From Zygnema cylindricum (lineage: Eukaryota > Streptophyta > Zygnematophyceae > Zygnematales > Zygnemataceae), in assembly GCA_037447655.1 (NCBI GenBank), contig JBBHKE010001406.1, positions 1 through 64,000 on the forward strand: a stretch of DNA of 64,000 bases, in the 5' to 3' direction. Numbering within the stretch: position 1 is the first letter of the stretch; each line of letters opens with the position of its first letter. Shown here piece after piece: positions 39,337 through 49,197 of the stretch. Made by a program: the position numbers and the translations under genes. The notes beneath the pieces are model-generated. The model was not told the DNA's origin and made no database searches. It saw only the letters and a program-made list of their open reading frames with translations.

Positions 39337-40422
39337 TAAAATTCCCGTAAACCTCAGGATAGCCAAGGTAGCCATGGCTCTAGCTTCCTCTCCAATTTCT
39401 CAGTGACTGCGACAAGTCTGAGAGTTGGAGAGAGAAGTTAGAGATAGACTGCCTCGACTTCTATATTTCTTTTCAGACCTAGAAAATACTAATAAAACCA
39501 TTAGTTTCTATAGTTTCAGGGAAAGTACGGCCCAAACAACGATTGAAAAACGGTCAACGCACTCGCTACACGAGTAGTAAAATTTTAGGACGAGGGAGAG
39601 CACTCGCTATCTTTCTCCCTGCCCGTCACGTGCATGTAGGGATAAGACAAACATGTACGGAAAAAAAAATCGCAGGGGTCTCAGGACCTCCACTTTCATT
39701 CATGGGTCCTTTGTAGAATTTTACAACGTCATCACTTCTCCCCTCTCCCTCTCACACTATCACTTTTATCACTCACTTTTTAGAATGAGGCACGACATTA
39801 CTGGTATTAAATGAAAGATAAATAAAAAATAATTATTTTGACTACCTTTATGTATATTTTTATGGCAAGTCGATTGAGAAAAGTCGGAAAAACGAAATCT
39901 GATAGCCATGGCACAAAAGTTCTTAAATTTTGTTATGTCGACGTTGTCACAAGTGATCATGGCGTCACAATGTCACAAAACTATAAACATATGCCATGTC
40001 ACAAAATTAAAAAAATTTAGACATCTACAATCGTCGCTATTTTTGTTAGCGTCACTGATTGTAAGAAGTTTCGTAAACGTCGTCAATCGTTACAAAGTTG
40101 TACCTACGTATAAATACGTCGCATTTTAAAGTTCTGATTTCGTTTTTGCACATAGGGACGCTTTTCAAAGTAGTGTTGAACACTTCACTACAGTCCAAAA
40201 TTCCTTTTCAAAGTATCGTGGGGACGTACCCTTACACATGTTCGACTGCGTAGGATCGAACGAAACTCAGTTTGCAACACTTAGTTTCATGAATTTGTTC
40301 CTTAATGCAACCTTTGATATTGAACACGTTGAACACAACAACAGAGAATTAACTTTACGCCCGCCAAGGTAATTTTACGGTACATTAATGTGGAGTAATT
40401 CCCATCATATCTTTTTTGAATA

Positions 40423-40534
40423 GGAATTTTTAATCGCAGAGACGATTTTTGCTGCGCGCAGGTAGTTGTCAGATATTGTACATGTGAAGTATAGTTTTGT
40501 ACAAGCTACGTACCTTTAAGTTCAGATTTGACGG
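40423..40534 (+). repeat. Left arm (outer part) of ~330-bp inverted repeat
   Basis: This matches the reverse complement of about 48215-48328 at roughly 90% by eye, apart from a 7-base indel. It is separated from the rest of its arm (46747-46957) by the copia insertion, which split the arm at GACGG. Confidence 0.85.
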
Positions 40535-41424
40535 TGTTGAAAAGAGGTAATTAATAGTTCACTTCCTTATTTTAGTTTTGTTTTAAAGAAAGAGAGTAAG
40601 GATCAAAGGCGCGCCATGGCTGCCGCCATATTTAGAAAGTGGCAGTTTTTGCAGTAAAGGGTATTTTGGCTAAAATGATGCCTAAGACTAGATTTGAACC
40701 TGTGACCTCTAGATTCTTTGTAGGCTAACGCCCTAACCAGTAAGGCGTTACGAAAAGATACACGTGACGGGTTTCACAAATATATAAACATTAACAAAAC
40801 AGCTAATTAACAACAGACTAACCAAAAGGAGCAATTTCTGCATGTACGCGAATCTGAACCGTGTAAAATATGTTTTGATCGGACGGCCGGCATTATAGCC
40901 GCCACGCGAAGTGAGATTTTTGCGGCATACGGATATAGCGTCACGCGGTGCCACGTGGCGCCACATTATTTGATACCGGAGAAGATGGGAGGAGGAACCA
41001 TGGCTTCCGATATGACAGGTGTCACCTTGTAGACCTTGTCGTACAATGGTCGTACAATAAGTACATCGCCCATTTTACCTTCTTGTACTTTATAGTGTTC
41101 CTATTGGACTAGGGTTTAATAGTAGGTAGTCGTGAGTAGGCAGACCGAGACTTAGTAATATTTAGGTACCTCTCTCTCTAAGAGAGCTTGTAACTATAAA
41201 GGTCATCTTTGACCAGCCATAACTTACTGCTCAGGTGAGCAAATTCAGTGATTCTTTTTGCGTTTGACTCAGGGGAGTCTTGTCCTCACAGAGGTGAGAG
41301 TGGTCAGAATATTTGTGTGCCTGGGCGGCGCTTATTCAGCGGGAAAGTAGAAGGGGCAAATATTATCCTAGAGGCTTTACATAGGCTGCTCATTTTGTGG
41401 GTCAATGGAGACCACAAAATTTCA
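40535..41424 (+). repeat. 5' LTR of copia element
   Basis: This 890-bp LTR begins TGTTGAAAAGAGG and ends AAAATTTCA. It contains a tRNA-like block antisense to the element and a CTCTCTCTCTAAGAGAG inverted run near 41170. Confidence 0.94.
40681..40752 (-). other. tRNA-like segment within 5' LTR (antisense)
   Basis: On the minus strand the segment ends with GGTTCAAATCT, a good pol III B box (GGTTCRANTCC). Upstream lies a TTA..GGGCGTTAG region like a tRNA D arm. The T arm around the B box can form four of five pairs. The acceptor stem is not convincing. It looks like a tRNA-derived or SINE-like piece captured into the LTR, not a working tRNA gene. Confidence 0.5.
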
Positions 41425-41437
41425 GGTTATGGGCCCA
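41425..41437 (+). promoter_or_regulatory. Primer-binding site of half-tRNA type (tRNAi-Met anticodon region)
   Basis: GGTTATGGGCCCA immediately follows the 5' LTR. It is the complement of TGGGCCCATAACC, the anticodon stem-loop of eukaryotic initiator tRNA-Met (CAU anticodon inside). Drosophila copia and yeast Ty5 are known to use such a half-tRNA primer. The usual plant site TGGTATCAGAGC is absent here. Confidence 0.85.
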
Positions 41438-41485
41438 CCCTCTAGGGTGCCCATATTTGATAGATCAGACTTTTTTTATTAGGAA

Positions 41486-42417
41486 ATGATGATGGAGGGA
41501 GAACTATTTGAGAAGCATCTATGGGGCATAGTGTCTGGACAAATTCGATGCCCACCTCCACCCGGGTTTGGAGGGACACGTTTTTCTGGCACCTCCGGCT
41601 CTACAGTTAGTAAAACAGTTGCCACCATCACCGAGGATGAAGATGAGGAAGGAGAATAGATTGTCATGGAAGGAGAAAAGGAAGGAGTTGCAACTCAAGT
41701 AACACCATTGCCGAAGGCGATACCGGCAGCATCACCTCCAGCAACAACGACAAGGGTTCAGACCGAAAGATCAGAGTATGAAAAGTGGAACTACAAAGAC
41801 AAGGTTGCTAAGCTCTTAATTCTTAAAAGTGTAGCAAAGGGCATTGCCATTCCCCTTATGCATGTCAAATCTTCATCTCAGATTTGGATATCACTAGTTA
41901 ACAAATATAAGAGTGGATCATTGCAGCAGCAACAGTTGGCAGAAAATAAGATTGCAGCTTATACTTATAAGGGAGGAAGTATGGATAATTATTGCAATGA
42001 TTTAGGAGCATTGTTTGGAGAGTTAGAGAGTGCAGGTAACTCATGGTCTGAGAGACAAAGAGTGAACACATTAATGATGAAACTACTTGAAGAGCATGAG
42101 AATATCATTAACCGATTGCAGGACATAGGAGATAGCAATTGGAATTGGGATGATACTGTGGGAATGATTTTAGTGAAAGAAAGCACCATAGAGCTTAGGA
42201 GAGGGAGTCTAAGCGTCAAGCATTGTCTGCAGGAGCTGATTGGCGGAAGCGTGATGAGGAGAGAGGGAAAGATCCCTATCGAAACTTTGGTGGAAGAGGA
42301 CAAGGAGGTGGCAGATTTGTTAGACAGGGGAGAGGAACTTCTCGAGGAGGATTATGTCACTTCTGCAAGAAACCGAGACACTACATGGCAGATTGTGTCA
42401 GACTTGCAGATCTTTGA
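41486..42417 (+). pseudogene. gag: copia gag, broken (capsid and CCHC zinc knuckle)
   Basis: The frame opens MMMEGELFEKHLWGIVSGQI and has an in-frame TAG at 41657. It continues from 41666 through a Gag helical region (SSQIWISLVNKYKSGSLQQQ, LAENKIAAYTYKGGSMDNY, and LMMKLLEEHENIINRLQDIG). A one-base shift near 42215 is needed to enter the arginine/glycine-rich tail and the zinc knuckle CHFCKKPRHYMADC (42355-42396, C-x2-C-x4-H-x4-C). A TGA follows at 42415. The true start may lie slightly upstream, because the usual N-terminal tryptophan motif is not visible. No intact Gag can be produced. Confidence 0.85.
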
Positions 42418-43008
42418 CTGAAAGATGGTCATGGAACCTCAAAGGACGGAGGAAAGAAAAAGGCTTTCCTGACTCAAGTTCTTGATGAGGAAGTGGAAGA
42501 AAAAACTGAACCTGAAGAGGAGTTTGAGGAGCTTCTCCTTAATCCGAAAAACACTGAAAAGCATGTCGACATTCCACAGAGACAAAAGTGTGCTTTAGGA
42601 GGTAAGAGGGATCCACCCGAGGATGGGTGGATCATAGACTCAGGGGCTTCAATGCATATGTGCAAAGATAAGCGGTGGTTCACTAAACTGAGAAAGATCC
42701 CAACAGTTGAGATAGAGTACGGAGATGGTAGAGTAGAAACCACAAGTCTTGTTGGAACTGTTGACTTGAAGGTTCTAGTTGATGGAAAGGCCTCAATTGT
42801 AACACTCTCAGGCGTTCTTTACATTCCACAACTTAGCAAGAACCTAGTCTTAACAGGTTTCCTAGATGAAAAGGAGTTTGAAACAGGAACTAGGAAAGGA
42901 ATCTTCACAGCAAGCTTTGATAATGAGGTTTATTTCATAGCTGAGAAGGGCGTCAAGGAATGTTCAGAATTGTACTTTGCAATGAAAAGAGTGTTCTCTA
43001 CTCATGTG
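42418..43008 (+). pseudogene. pol: copia aspartic protease domain, broken reading frame
   Basis: The frame continues after the TGA at 42415. It encodes the retroviral-type protease with WIIDSGASMHM (catalytic Asp codon at about 42637) and the conserved LSGVLYIPQLSKNLV segment. It ends in ELYFAMKRVFSTHVQ of the pre-integrase region, where a one-base shift near 43005 breaks the frame. The protease would cut Gag-Pol inside the virus-like particle. Its catalytic motif is intact, but upstream and downstream lesions prevent polyprotein synthesis. Confidence 0.85.
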
Positions 43009-43017
43009 CAAGTGAGA

Positions 43018-43740
43018 TGATGCTTTTGCATAAAAGGTTGGGGCATGTGCATCTAGATAGATTAAAGAAAATGAAGAAAAAGGGAATAGTGGAGGGTATT
43101 ACTTTTGAAGATGATGAGACCTTTGATGATTGTAGTGGATGTGCCCAAGGGAAGATTCATAGACTTCCATTTCCAAAGGCAACCACATTTAGGAGAGAGA
43201 AAGTATTAGATCTAGTTCACACTGATGTTTGGGGACCTGCTAGGTATGCTTCACATGGGGGGAAGAGATGGATGTTAACTATCACAGATGATTGGTCTAG
43301 ATACACGAAAGTATACTTTCTCAAACATAAGTCAGAGGTATTAAGATGTTTCAAAGAGTATAAAGTATGGAGTGAAAAGCTACATGAAACCTCAATAAAA
43401 GAGATAAGAAGTGATAATGGGAAAGAATACACCTAACGGGATTTTGAAGAATATCTTAAAGAAGAAGGAATTCATCATGAGAAAACTGTTCCCCATAATC
43501 CGGAACAAAATCGAGTAGCAGAAAGAGTGAATAGAACTTTAGGAGATATGTGCAGAAGTATGTTAAGTGACAAGAGGATAGGGCTGCAGTTTTGGGCTGA
43601 GTCTATGAACTATGCTAATTTTATCAAAAATAAAGTCCTCACTTCAGCAAATAAGGAGGAAACTCCGTATAAGAGGTGGACAGGAAGAAAGCCTGATTTG
43701 TCTAGTTTGAGAGTGTTCGCAAGTCAAGTCTACAGTTTGA
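43018..43740 (+). pseudogene. pol: copia integrase, broken by internal stop
   Basis: The N-terminal zinc-binding part HKRLGHVHLDRL...CSGCAQGK is followed by the DDE core: HTDVWG (Asp about 43224), IRSDNGKEY (Asp about 43413) and NRVAERVNRTL (Glu about 43521). A TAA at 43434 lies between the second Asp and the Glu. A further one-base shift near 43735 interrupts the C-terminal part. Integrase inserts the cDNA and creates the 5-bp duplications. All three acidic residues survive, so the damage is recent. Confidence 0.88.
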
Positions 43741-44146
43741 TTCCGATAAGACTAAATGGAAGTTAGAGGGAAGAGGGAAACCAAGATATCTTGTAGGATA
43801 TGATGAGAGCACAAAAGGATACCGAGTGCATGACTTGAAAAAGAGAGATATAATTCTGGTAAAACACATAGTGGTGATGAATGAAAGGAAGTCCATTGAT
43901 CCATTCAAATATAATAAAGAAGTCAAAATCAGATTTGAAACGGATCAGTTTTCTGACTTTGACTTTGAAAATGAAGAGAAGGAAGAGGGAGAAAAAGAAA
44001 AATCTGCATACCTACCAAAGGAGAAGGAGGAAAGGACAACAACCGAGGCAACGCCACAATACGAAGTGGAAACCGATGAGGAACTTGATGAGACACGGAA
44101 ATTGTAAGATAATGAAGCTGAAAATCTCCCAAAACAAAACCCAAGG
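43740..44146 (+). pseudogene. pol: copia integrase C-terminus / linker to reverse transcriptase
   Basis: A shifted frame encodes YDESTKGYRVHDLKKRDII (integrase C-terminal motif of the VGYD..KGYR type). This is followed by an acidic, low-complexity linker (about 43970-44100) rich in glutamate and lysine, ending at TAA 44105. The frame is the same as that of the reverse transcriptase, so only this stop separates them. Confidence 0.75.
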
Positions 44147-45470
44147 ATGCCTTCCATACCGGCGTCCGATTTTGAAGGGCGAAGAAGAAGTAGTAAACGA
44201 CTTCAAGAAAGACAAGTAAATAACCAACTCACAAAGATGTCTCACCCAGATGAACCTCAAACATACTTAGAGGCCATAAACACTCCAGAAAGTAGCCGGT
44301 GGATCACAGCTATAAATGAAGAAATGGCCTCTATCATGGAAGCCAATACATGGGAGTTGGTAGATTGTCCACCGGACCGAAAACAGATCGGTTCTAAGTG
44401 GGTGTTTAAACTTAAATTAAACCCGGATAATACCATTGAGAGGTACAAAGCTAGGTTAGTTGCAAAAGGTTATACACAGAAAGAGGGGATAGACTACGAA
44501 GAAACCTTTGCACCTGTAGTCAGATTTCCTTCTGTTAGAATCCTTTTAAGTATAGCCGCAGCGGAGGATATGGAAATCCACCAGATGGATATTAAAACTG
44601 CCTTTTTGCACGGAGAGTTGGAAGAAGAAATTTACATGAGGCAACCGGAAGGATTCGTGGAAAGTGGGGAAGAAAACAAAGTTTGCAAACTGATAAAATC
44701 ACTCTATAGGCTTAATCAAGCCCCGCGACAGTGGAATATAAAACTCGACGAATTTCTGACCGGTTTGGAGTATATCAAAATTAGTTCAGATCACTCTATA
44801 TATTTATTTGAGGATGAGAATGGAGTGATATTTATTGCTATTTATGTGGATGATTTGTTGGTCTTAAGCAAGTCCTTAGATAAAATTAACAAACTAAAAC
44901 GGGATCTTAGAAGCAGTTTTGATATGAAAGATCTTGGCGAAGCAAAGTACATTTTGGGAATTCAGATGGAGAGAGATAGAGGGAATATAATTATAAGACT
45001 CACTCAAAAAGAAGCAATCGGTAATATGCTAGAAAAATTTCAAATGGAGAAAGCAAACGGATGTACTACTCCCATGGATTTGAAGAAAGTGAGTGAGGGG
45101 AGTGAAGAGGGAGGAATATTCATCATTAATGATGAGATGGACGAGATAGAAAGAAAATTTATAGAAAATATCCCTTATCGGCAGATTGTAGGCAGTTTAA
45201 TTTATTTTATGAACAGTACCCGTCCGGATATAGCTGCAACTGTAGGTGTCCTTAGTAAAAATCTAAATGAACCAAGAAAGAGAGATTGGGAGGCTCCCAA
45301 AAGGGTGATGAGGTATCTGGTGGGGACAAGGGAATTATGGTTGCATTTGGGAGGGGAGCACACTGACATCACCACTTGGAGTGATGCCAATTATGGAGTT
45401 GTGCCTTTAAGGAGGTGTACGACTGGATATGTGTTGAAATTGGATCCGGTGCATGTTGTTGGAGTAGCAA
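44147..45470 (+). pseudogene. pol: copia reverse transcriptase (longest intact segment)
   Basis: This is an open frame of 445 codons ending at 45484. The conserved copia start WITAINEEMASIMEANTWEL leads into GSKWVFKLKLNPDNTIERYK, VAKGYTQKEGIDYEETFAPV, MDIKTAFLHGELEEEIYMRQ, the catalytic YVDD (44843-44854) and MKDLGEAKYILGIQM. The connection region reaches PYRQIVGSLIYFMNSTRPDI and the RNase H aspartate (TTWSDANYG). A one-base shift near 45470 cuts it off from the rest of RNase H. The TAA at 44105 separates it from integrase. It copies element RNA into DNA inside particles. Confidence 0.93.
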
Positions 45471-45837
45471 GCAACAAAAAGTAGTTGCTCAGTCCACTAT
45501 AGAGGCTGAATACATGGCTTCCTGTGCTGCCACCAAAGAATTAATGTGGGTTAAATCTCTTCTTGAAGAACTTGGGTTCATGAAGTCTAGAACTCAAAAT
45601 GTTTTTTGTGATAATCAAGATGCTATCTCGATTGTAGCTAATCCGAAACATCACTTCAAAGCTAAGCATATGGATATTTGACTAAGCTTTGTCAGAGAGA
45701 AGGTAGAAAATAAAATTATTAAACTGGTTCATAAAACTGATAGAGAAATGATTGCAGACATGATGACAAATGCAGTGCCTTCCCCTAAGTTGATTTATTG
45801 CAGAGAAAATTGTGGATTAAAATTGAAAAGTGACTAG
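45470..45837 (+). pseudogene. pol: copia RNase H, broken
   Basis: The shifted frame carries SSKQQKVVAQSTIEAEYMA (RNase H glutamate) and FCDNQDAISIVANPKHHFKA (aspartate). It then hits TGA at 45679, where copia elements usually read HIDIRYHFVRE. The frame continues as FVREKVENKIIKLVHKTDRE to the true end TAG at 45835, 13 bases before the 3' LTR. Confidence 0.87.
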
Positions 45838-45839
45838 GA

Positions 45840-45850
45840 ATTAAGGGGAG
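45840..45850 (+). promoter_or_regulatory. Polypurine tract of copia element
   Basis: ATTAAGGGGAG lies directly against the 3' LTR. It is the expected plus-strand DNA primer site for LTR elements. Confidence 0.75.
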
Positions 45851-46741
45851 TGTTGAAAAGAGGTAATTAATGGTTCACTTCCTTATTTTAGTTTTGTTTT
45901 AAAGAAAGAGAGTAGGGATCAAAGGCGCGCCATGGCTGCCGCCATATTTAGAAAGTGGCAATTTTTGCAGTAAAGGGTATTTTGGCTAAAATGATGCCTA
46001 AGACTAGATTTGAACCTGTGACCTCTAGATTCTTTATAGCCTAACGCCTTAACCATTAAGGCGTTACGAAAAGATACACATGACGGGTTTCACAAATATA
46101 TAAACATTAACGAAACAACTAATTAACAACAGACTAACCAAAAGGAGCAATTTCTGCATGTACGCGAATCTGAACCGTGTAAAATATGTTTTGATCGGAC
46201 GGCCGGCATTATAGCCGCCACGCGAAGTGAGCTTTTTGGCGGCATACGGATATAGCGTCACGCGGTGCCACGTGGCGCCACATTATTTGATACCGGAGAA
46301 GATGGGAGGAGGAACCATGGCTTCCGATATGACAGGTGTCACCTTGTAGACCTTGTCGTACAATGGTCGTACAATAAGTACATCGCCCATTTTACCTTCT
46401 TGTACTTTATAGTGTTCCTATTGGACTAGGGTTTAATAGTAGGTAGTCGTGAGTAGGCAGACCGAGACTTAGTAATATTTAGGTACCTCTCTCTCTAAGA
46501 GAGCTTGTAACTATAAAGGTCATCTTTGACCAGCCATAACTTACTGCTCAGGTGAGCAAATTCAGTGATTCTTTTTGCGTTTGACTCAGGAGAGTCTTTT
46601 CCTCACACGGGTGAGAGTGGTCAGAATATTTGTGTGCCTGGGCGGCGCTTATTCAGCGAGAAAGTAGAAGGGGCAAATATTATCCTAGAGGCTTTACATA
46701 GGCTGCTCATTCTGTGGGTCAATGGAGACCACAGAATTTCA
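45851..46741 (+). repeat. 3' LTR of copia element
   Basis: This 891-bp LTR, TGTTGAAAAGAGG to AGAATTTCA, differs from the 5' LTR at about 20 positions by eye, including one extra G near 46232. Confidence 0.94.
45997..46068 (-). other. tRNA-like segment within 3' LTR (antisense)
   Basis: This matches the 5' LTR block but better preserves a perfect stem CGCCTTAATGGTTAAGGCG on the minus strand, followed by the B box GGTTCAAATCT. The D-loop-like TGGTTAAGGCG is also found in eukaryotic tRNA-Ser/Leu A boxes. Confidence 0.5.
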
Positions 46742-46746
46742 GATGG

Positions 46747-46957
46747 TCAATCCGTCGAACAACTTTGACTAGCGAAATATTGTAACGACGGCTAAAAAAT
46801 TGTCGCGCTTGCGAACGTCGACCGTCATAAATAAACAAACAATTCACACGGCCGCGCAGGTTTACTGGAACAAAACTGAGGTAGCCCCATATAAATAAAA
46901 TGGTTGCGCGTAGGTAGTTACTTTACGTGAGCTCCACTTTGAAAGCACACACCGACA
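46747..46957 (+). repeat. Left arm (inner part) of ~330-bp inverted repeat
   Basis: This continues the arm interrupted by the copia insertion. It pairs with 47992-48214 in reverse complement at about 85% by eye. Shared blocks include TCGCGCTTGCGAACGTCGAC and ACGTGAGCTCCACT. Confidence 0.85.
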
Positions 46958-47102
46958 TTTGACTTTAGCCGCAAAAGTGGAATCTAATCGGGAACCGTTA
47001 CGCTGAACTTGGGCACAAATTAATAGACGACGTATGACATGTATAAACTCGCACAAAACGAAGTAAACTTCGTACTAAATATAAAAGCGTACCCACGTAT
47101 AA

Positions 47103-47881
47103 GGGTGCGTCCCCATGTACTTGAAACTCATAGAATTTACTTTGTTTTTTAGCGCAGATCAGAAGGACCTGGATTTCGGGTGCCTCTATGTGTACCAAAC
47201 GAAGTTGTCACTTAAGGGCATGACGATTGTATACGTTGACAATGCCCGTGACGGCTATCGACACTGTACAATCTATGATGACGCACGTTATTTTTTGTAA
47301 TTGCTTGTGACGTCGCATGACTTTTCGTGACATTGTAGACGTACCGCCATCCAGCCTGTGCGTTTTCACAGTTGAAGAAGATGCAATTTGCCTTTGCGTC
47401 TCTTGTCCGCTCGACGTGAAATGGCATCGGATCTTAAGACTCATGGCGAAATAAAATCCGTGCTAGGCGCAAACGGACAAAACCAAACAAATTGTGTACT
47501 TTGCTTTGTCGTACCTGAAAGCAAACGGACAAAACATAGCGGATCGTGCACTTTTAGTCGTCGCTTGAATTCTTTTGAAATTTCTTGAAAATATTTTACA
47601 CGTGCGACTACTTGTTTCTATTTGTTTTTCGAAAATTCTTTGTTTTAAATCACATCTTCCTTGTGTTTTAAAGAAAACTTTGAAGATGACGTTTTTTGGC
47701 GTGGCCGTGGGTCAAAGAACACAAAACGACAACGTAGTACATCTTAAATTCGATGATGACGCAAAAAGTACTTTTCATTTTCTCTATTTTTTTGTACGGT
47801 TGAAACTTACGCCGTACGACTTTAAGTTTTACAGGAAATCGACAGAAAAAAACTCTTACTTAGGCACATGGAGACGCACCC
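47103..47881. mobile_element. TAA-flanked inverted-repeat element (PIF/Harbinger-like ends)
   Basis: GGGTGCGTCCCCATGTAC at the left end is matched at the right end by GGGTGCGTCTCCATGTGC (reverse complement). The flanks are TAA at 47100-47102 and 47882-47884. The ends are one base from those of the 38206-40231 element over the first 13 bases. The interior (779 bp overall) has no recognisable transposase. It sits in the loop between the arms of the large inverted repeat. Confidence 0.65.
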
Positions 47882-47991
47882 TAAACATCAATGAAACTAA
47901 AATGACGCGTCGTCACGCGCGACCAAATGAAGCCACACTATATACGAGTCATCATTCTTACATTGAAAACGTACTTCACATTGATTCACAT

Positions 47992-48328
47992 TGTCGGTGT
48001 GTGCTTTCACAGTGGAGCTCACGTGAAGTAACTATCTGCGCGCATCCATTTTATTTATATGTGGCTGCCGCAGTTTTGTTTTAGTAAATCTGCCCCGGCT
48101 GTGTGAACTGTGATTTTTTTTTTTTTCATGACGGTCGACGTTCGCAAGCGCGACAGTTTTTTAACCGCCGTTACAATATTTCGCCAGTCAGGGTTGTTCG
48201 ACGGATTGACCGTCAAATCTGAACTTAAAGGTACGTACTACGTAGCTTGTACGAAACTATACTTCACATGTACAATTTCTAACAACCATCTGCGCGCAGC
48301 AAAAATCGTCTCTGCGATTAGCAATTCC
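47992..48328 (-). repeat. Right arm of ~330-bp inverted repeat (empty site of copia)
   Basis: This is the reverse complement of 40423-40534 plus 46747-46957. On the minus strand it reads AGATTTGACGGTCAATCCG at the position where the left arm carries the copia element, so it records the uninterrupted target. Confidence 0.85.
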
Positions 48329-48472
48329 CTTTCTGAATATCAGAATATGTTAACTCTTCCTGCATCCAATACGGGCATACGGCAACTATCAGACGCTATT
48401 TCACATGCATGCGACCCTTCTCACGTTTGTACGATCTATCCGTACTTTCGACATAGATCGGATACGACATAG
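48128..48472 (+). CDS. Unrecognised 114-codon reading frame in right inverted-repeat arm
   Basis: The frame begins MTVDVRKRDSFLTAVTIF and runs to TAG at 48470. I do not recognise a domain. The corresponding sequence in the left arm encodes the same peptide start (MTVDVRKRDNFL) but is broken by a stop, a 7-base indel and the copia insertion. A second short pair of similar peptides lies just upstream in both arms (CRCVLSQWSS / CRCVLSKWSS). The arms may therefore derive from a coding sequence, perhaps of a transposon. The similarity may also simply reflect the DNA duplication. Treat it as hypothetical. Confidence 0.2.
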   Translation: MTVDVRKRDSFLTAVTIFRQSGLFDGLTVKSELKGTYYVACTKLYFTCTISNNHLRAAKIVSAISNSLSEYQNMLTLPASNTGIRQLSDAISHACDPSHVCTIYPYFRHRSDTT

Positions 48473-48945
48473 TCCGACATAGTTGAAATGTGCGAAAACG
48501 ATTGATTGCAAACGCTGGACCATCGATACGCTATACGTGATCGTGTCCGATACTTGTACTATATGCTACGAGCTTTAAGTACTGGGAAACGTCATATTAG
48601 CGCGATCCAACTGTGTTCGCACATTTGAAGTACAGTACTTACTGTACTGTATGTAGAATAGAAAAAGCAGCCTTCACATTCGGATGGTTCAATTTCTGAA
48701 TTCCACGCTGCTCTGCACAAGGTATTTGAAGAGCTCTAGGTTTCTGATTTCAACTCTCAAGATCCCAGCCTGAAAAGAAAACTACAAGCTCATTTCAGCC
48801 TTTGAACATTTGATTTTATCTTTCAAACAGGGATCAGGTACAGAATCTCGTGTATTGTGTTGAGAGTGTCTTCAATTTTTATTTTATTTTGAACGGAATT
48901 AGGGTTTACTTTCTCTAAATTTGTTCTTTACAGTCCTTACTCGCC
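48473..48945. other. Upstream region of TOM20
   Basis: This contains the presumed promoter and 5' leader of TOM20. No clear TATA element was assigned. A near-palindrome of GTACAGTACTTACTGTACTG type lies around 48631. A CT/TTC-rich leader precedes the ATG at 48946. Confidence 0.4.
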
Positions 48946-49108
48946 ATGGATATTCCGAGAGAAGAAATGGAGCGTTTACTTTTTTTTGAACAAACTCGGG
49001 AACGCTTAAATGCGGAATATAAAAAAAATCCTCATGATCCAGAAGTGAGTGTGTTTTTTTCTCTTTTGTACTCTCTCTCTTCCTCTCCCCCTCCTTCCCC
49101 CCCCCCTC

Positions 49109-49197
<89 letters not shown>

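Larger units (their letters stand above)
38206..40231. mobile_element. TTA-flanked inverted-repeat element (PIF/Harbinger-like ends)
   Basis: GGGTACGTCCCCA at 38206-38218 is matched by its exact reverse complement at 40219-40231. Both ends are flanked by TTA (38203-38205 and 40232-40234). Short GGG-type ends plus a 3-bp TTA/TAA duplication fit the PIF/Harbinger superfamily. A sister element with TAA flanks lies at 47103-47881. No transposase was found inside, so this would be a non-autonomous copy. It contains a decayed minus-strand LTR. Confidence 0.6.
40535..46741 (+). mobile_element. Ty1/copia LTR retrotransposon, full-length but broken
   Basis: Two ~890-bp LTRs flank 4426 bp of internal DNA with gag, protease, integrase, reverse transcriptase and RNase H in copia order. 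The flanks GACGG (40530-40534) and GATGG (46742-46746) are the 5-bp target duplication with one change. The opposite inverted-repeat arm shows the empty site GACGGTCAATCCG. About 20 differences between the LTRs (near 98% identity by eye) indicate a fairly recent insertion. Five in-frame stops and four frameshifts disable the polyprotein. The primer site is of the unusual internal-tRNA type. Confidence 0.95.
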
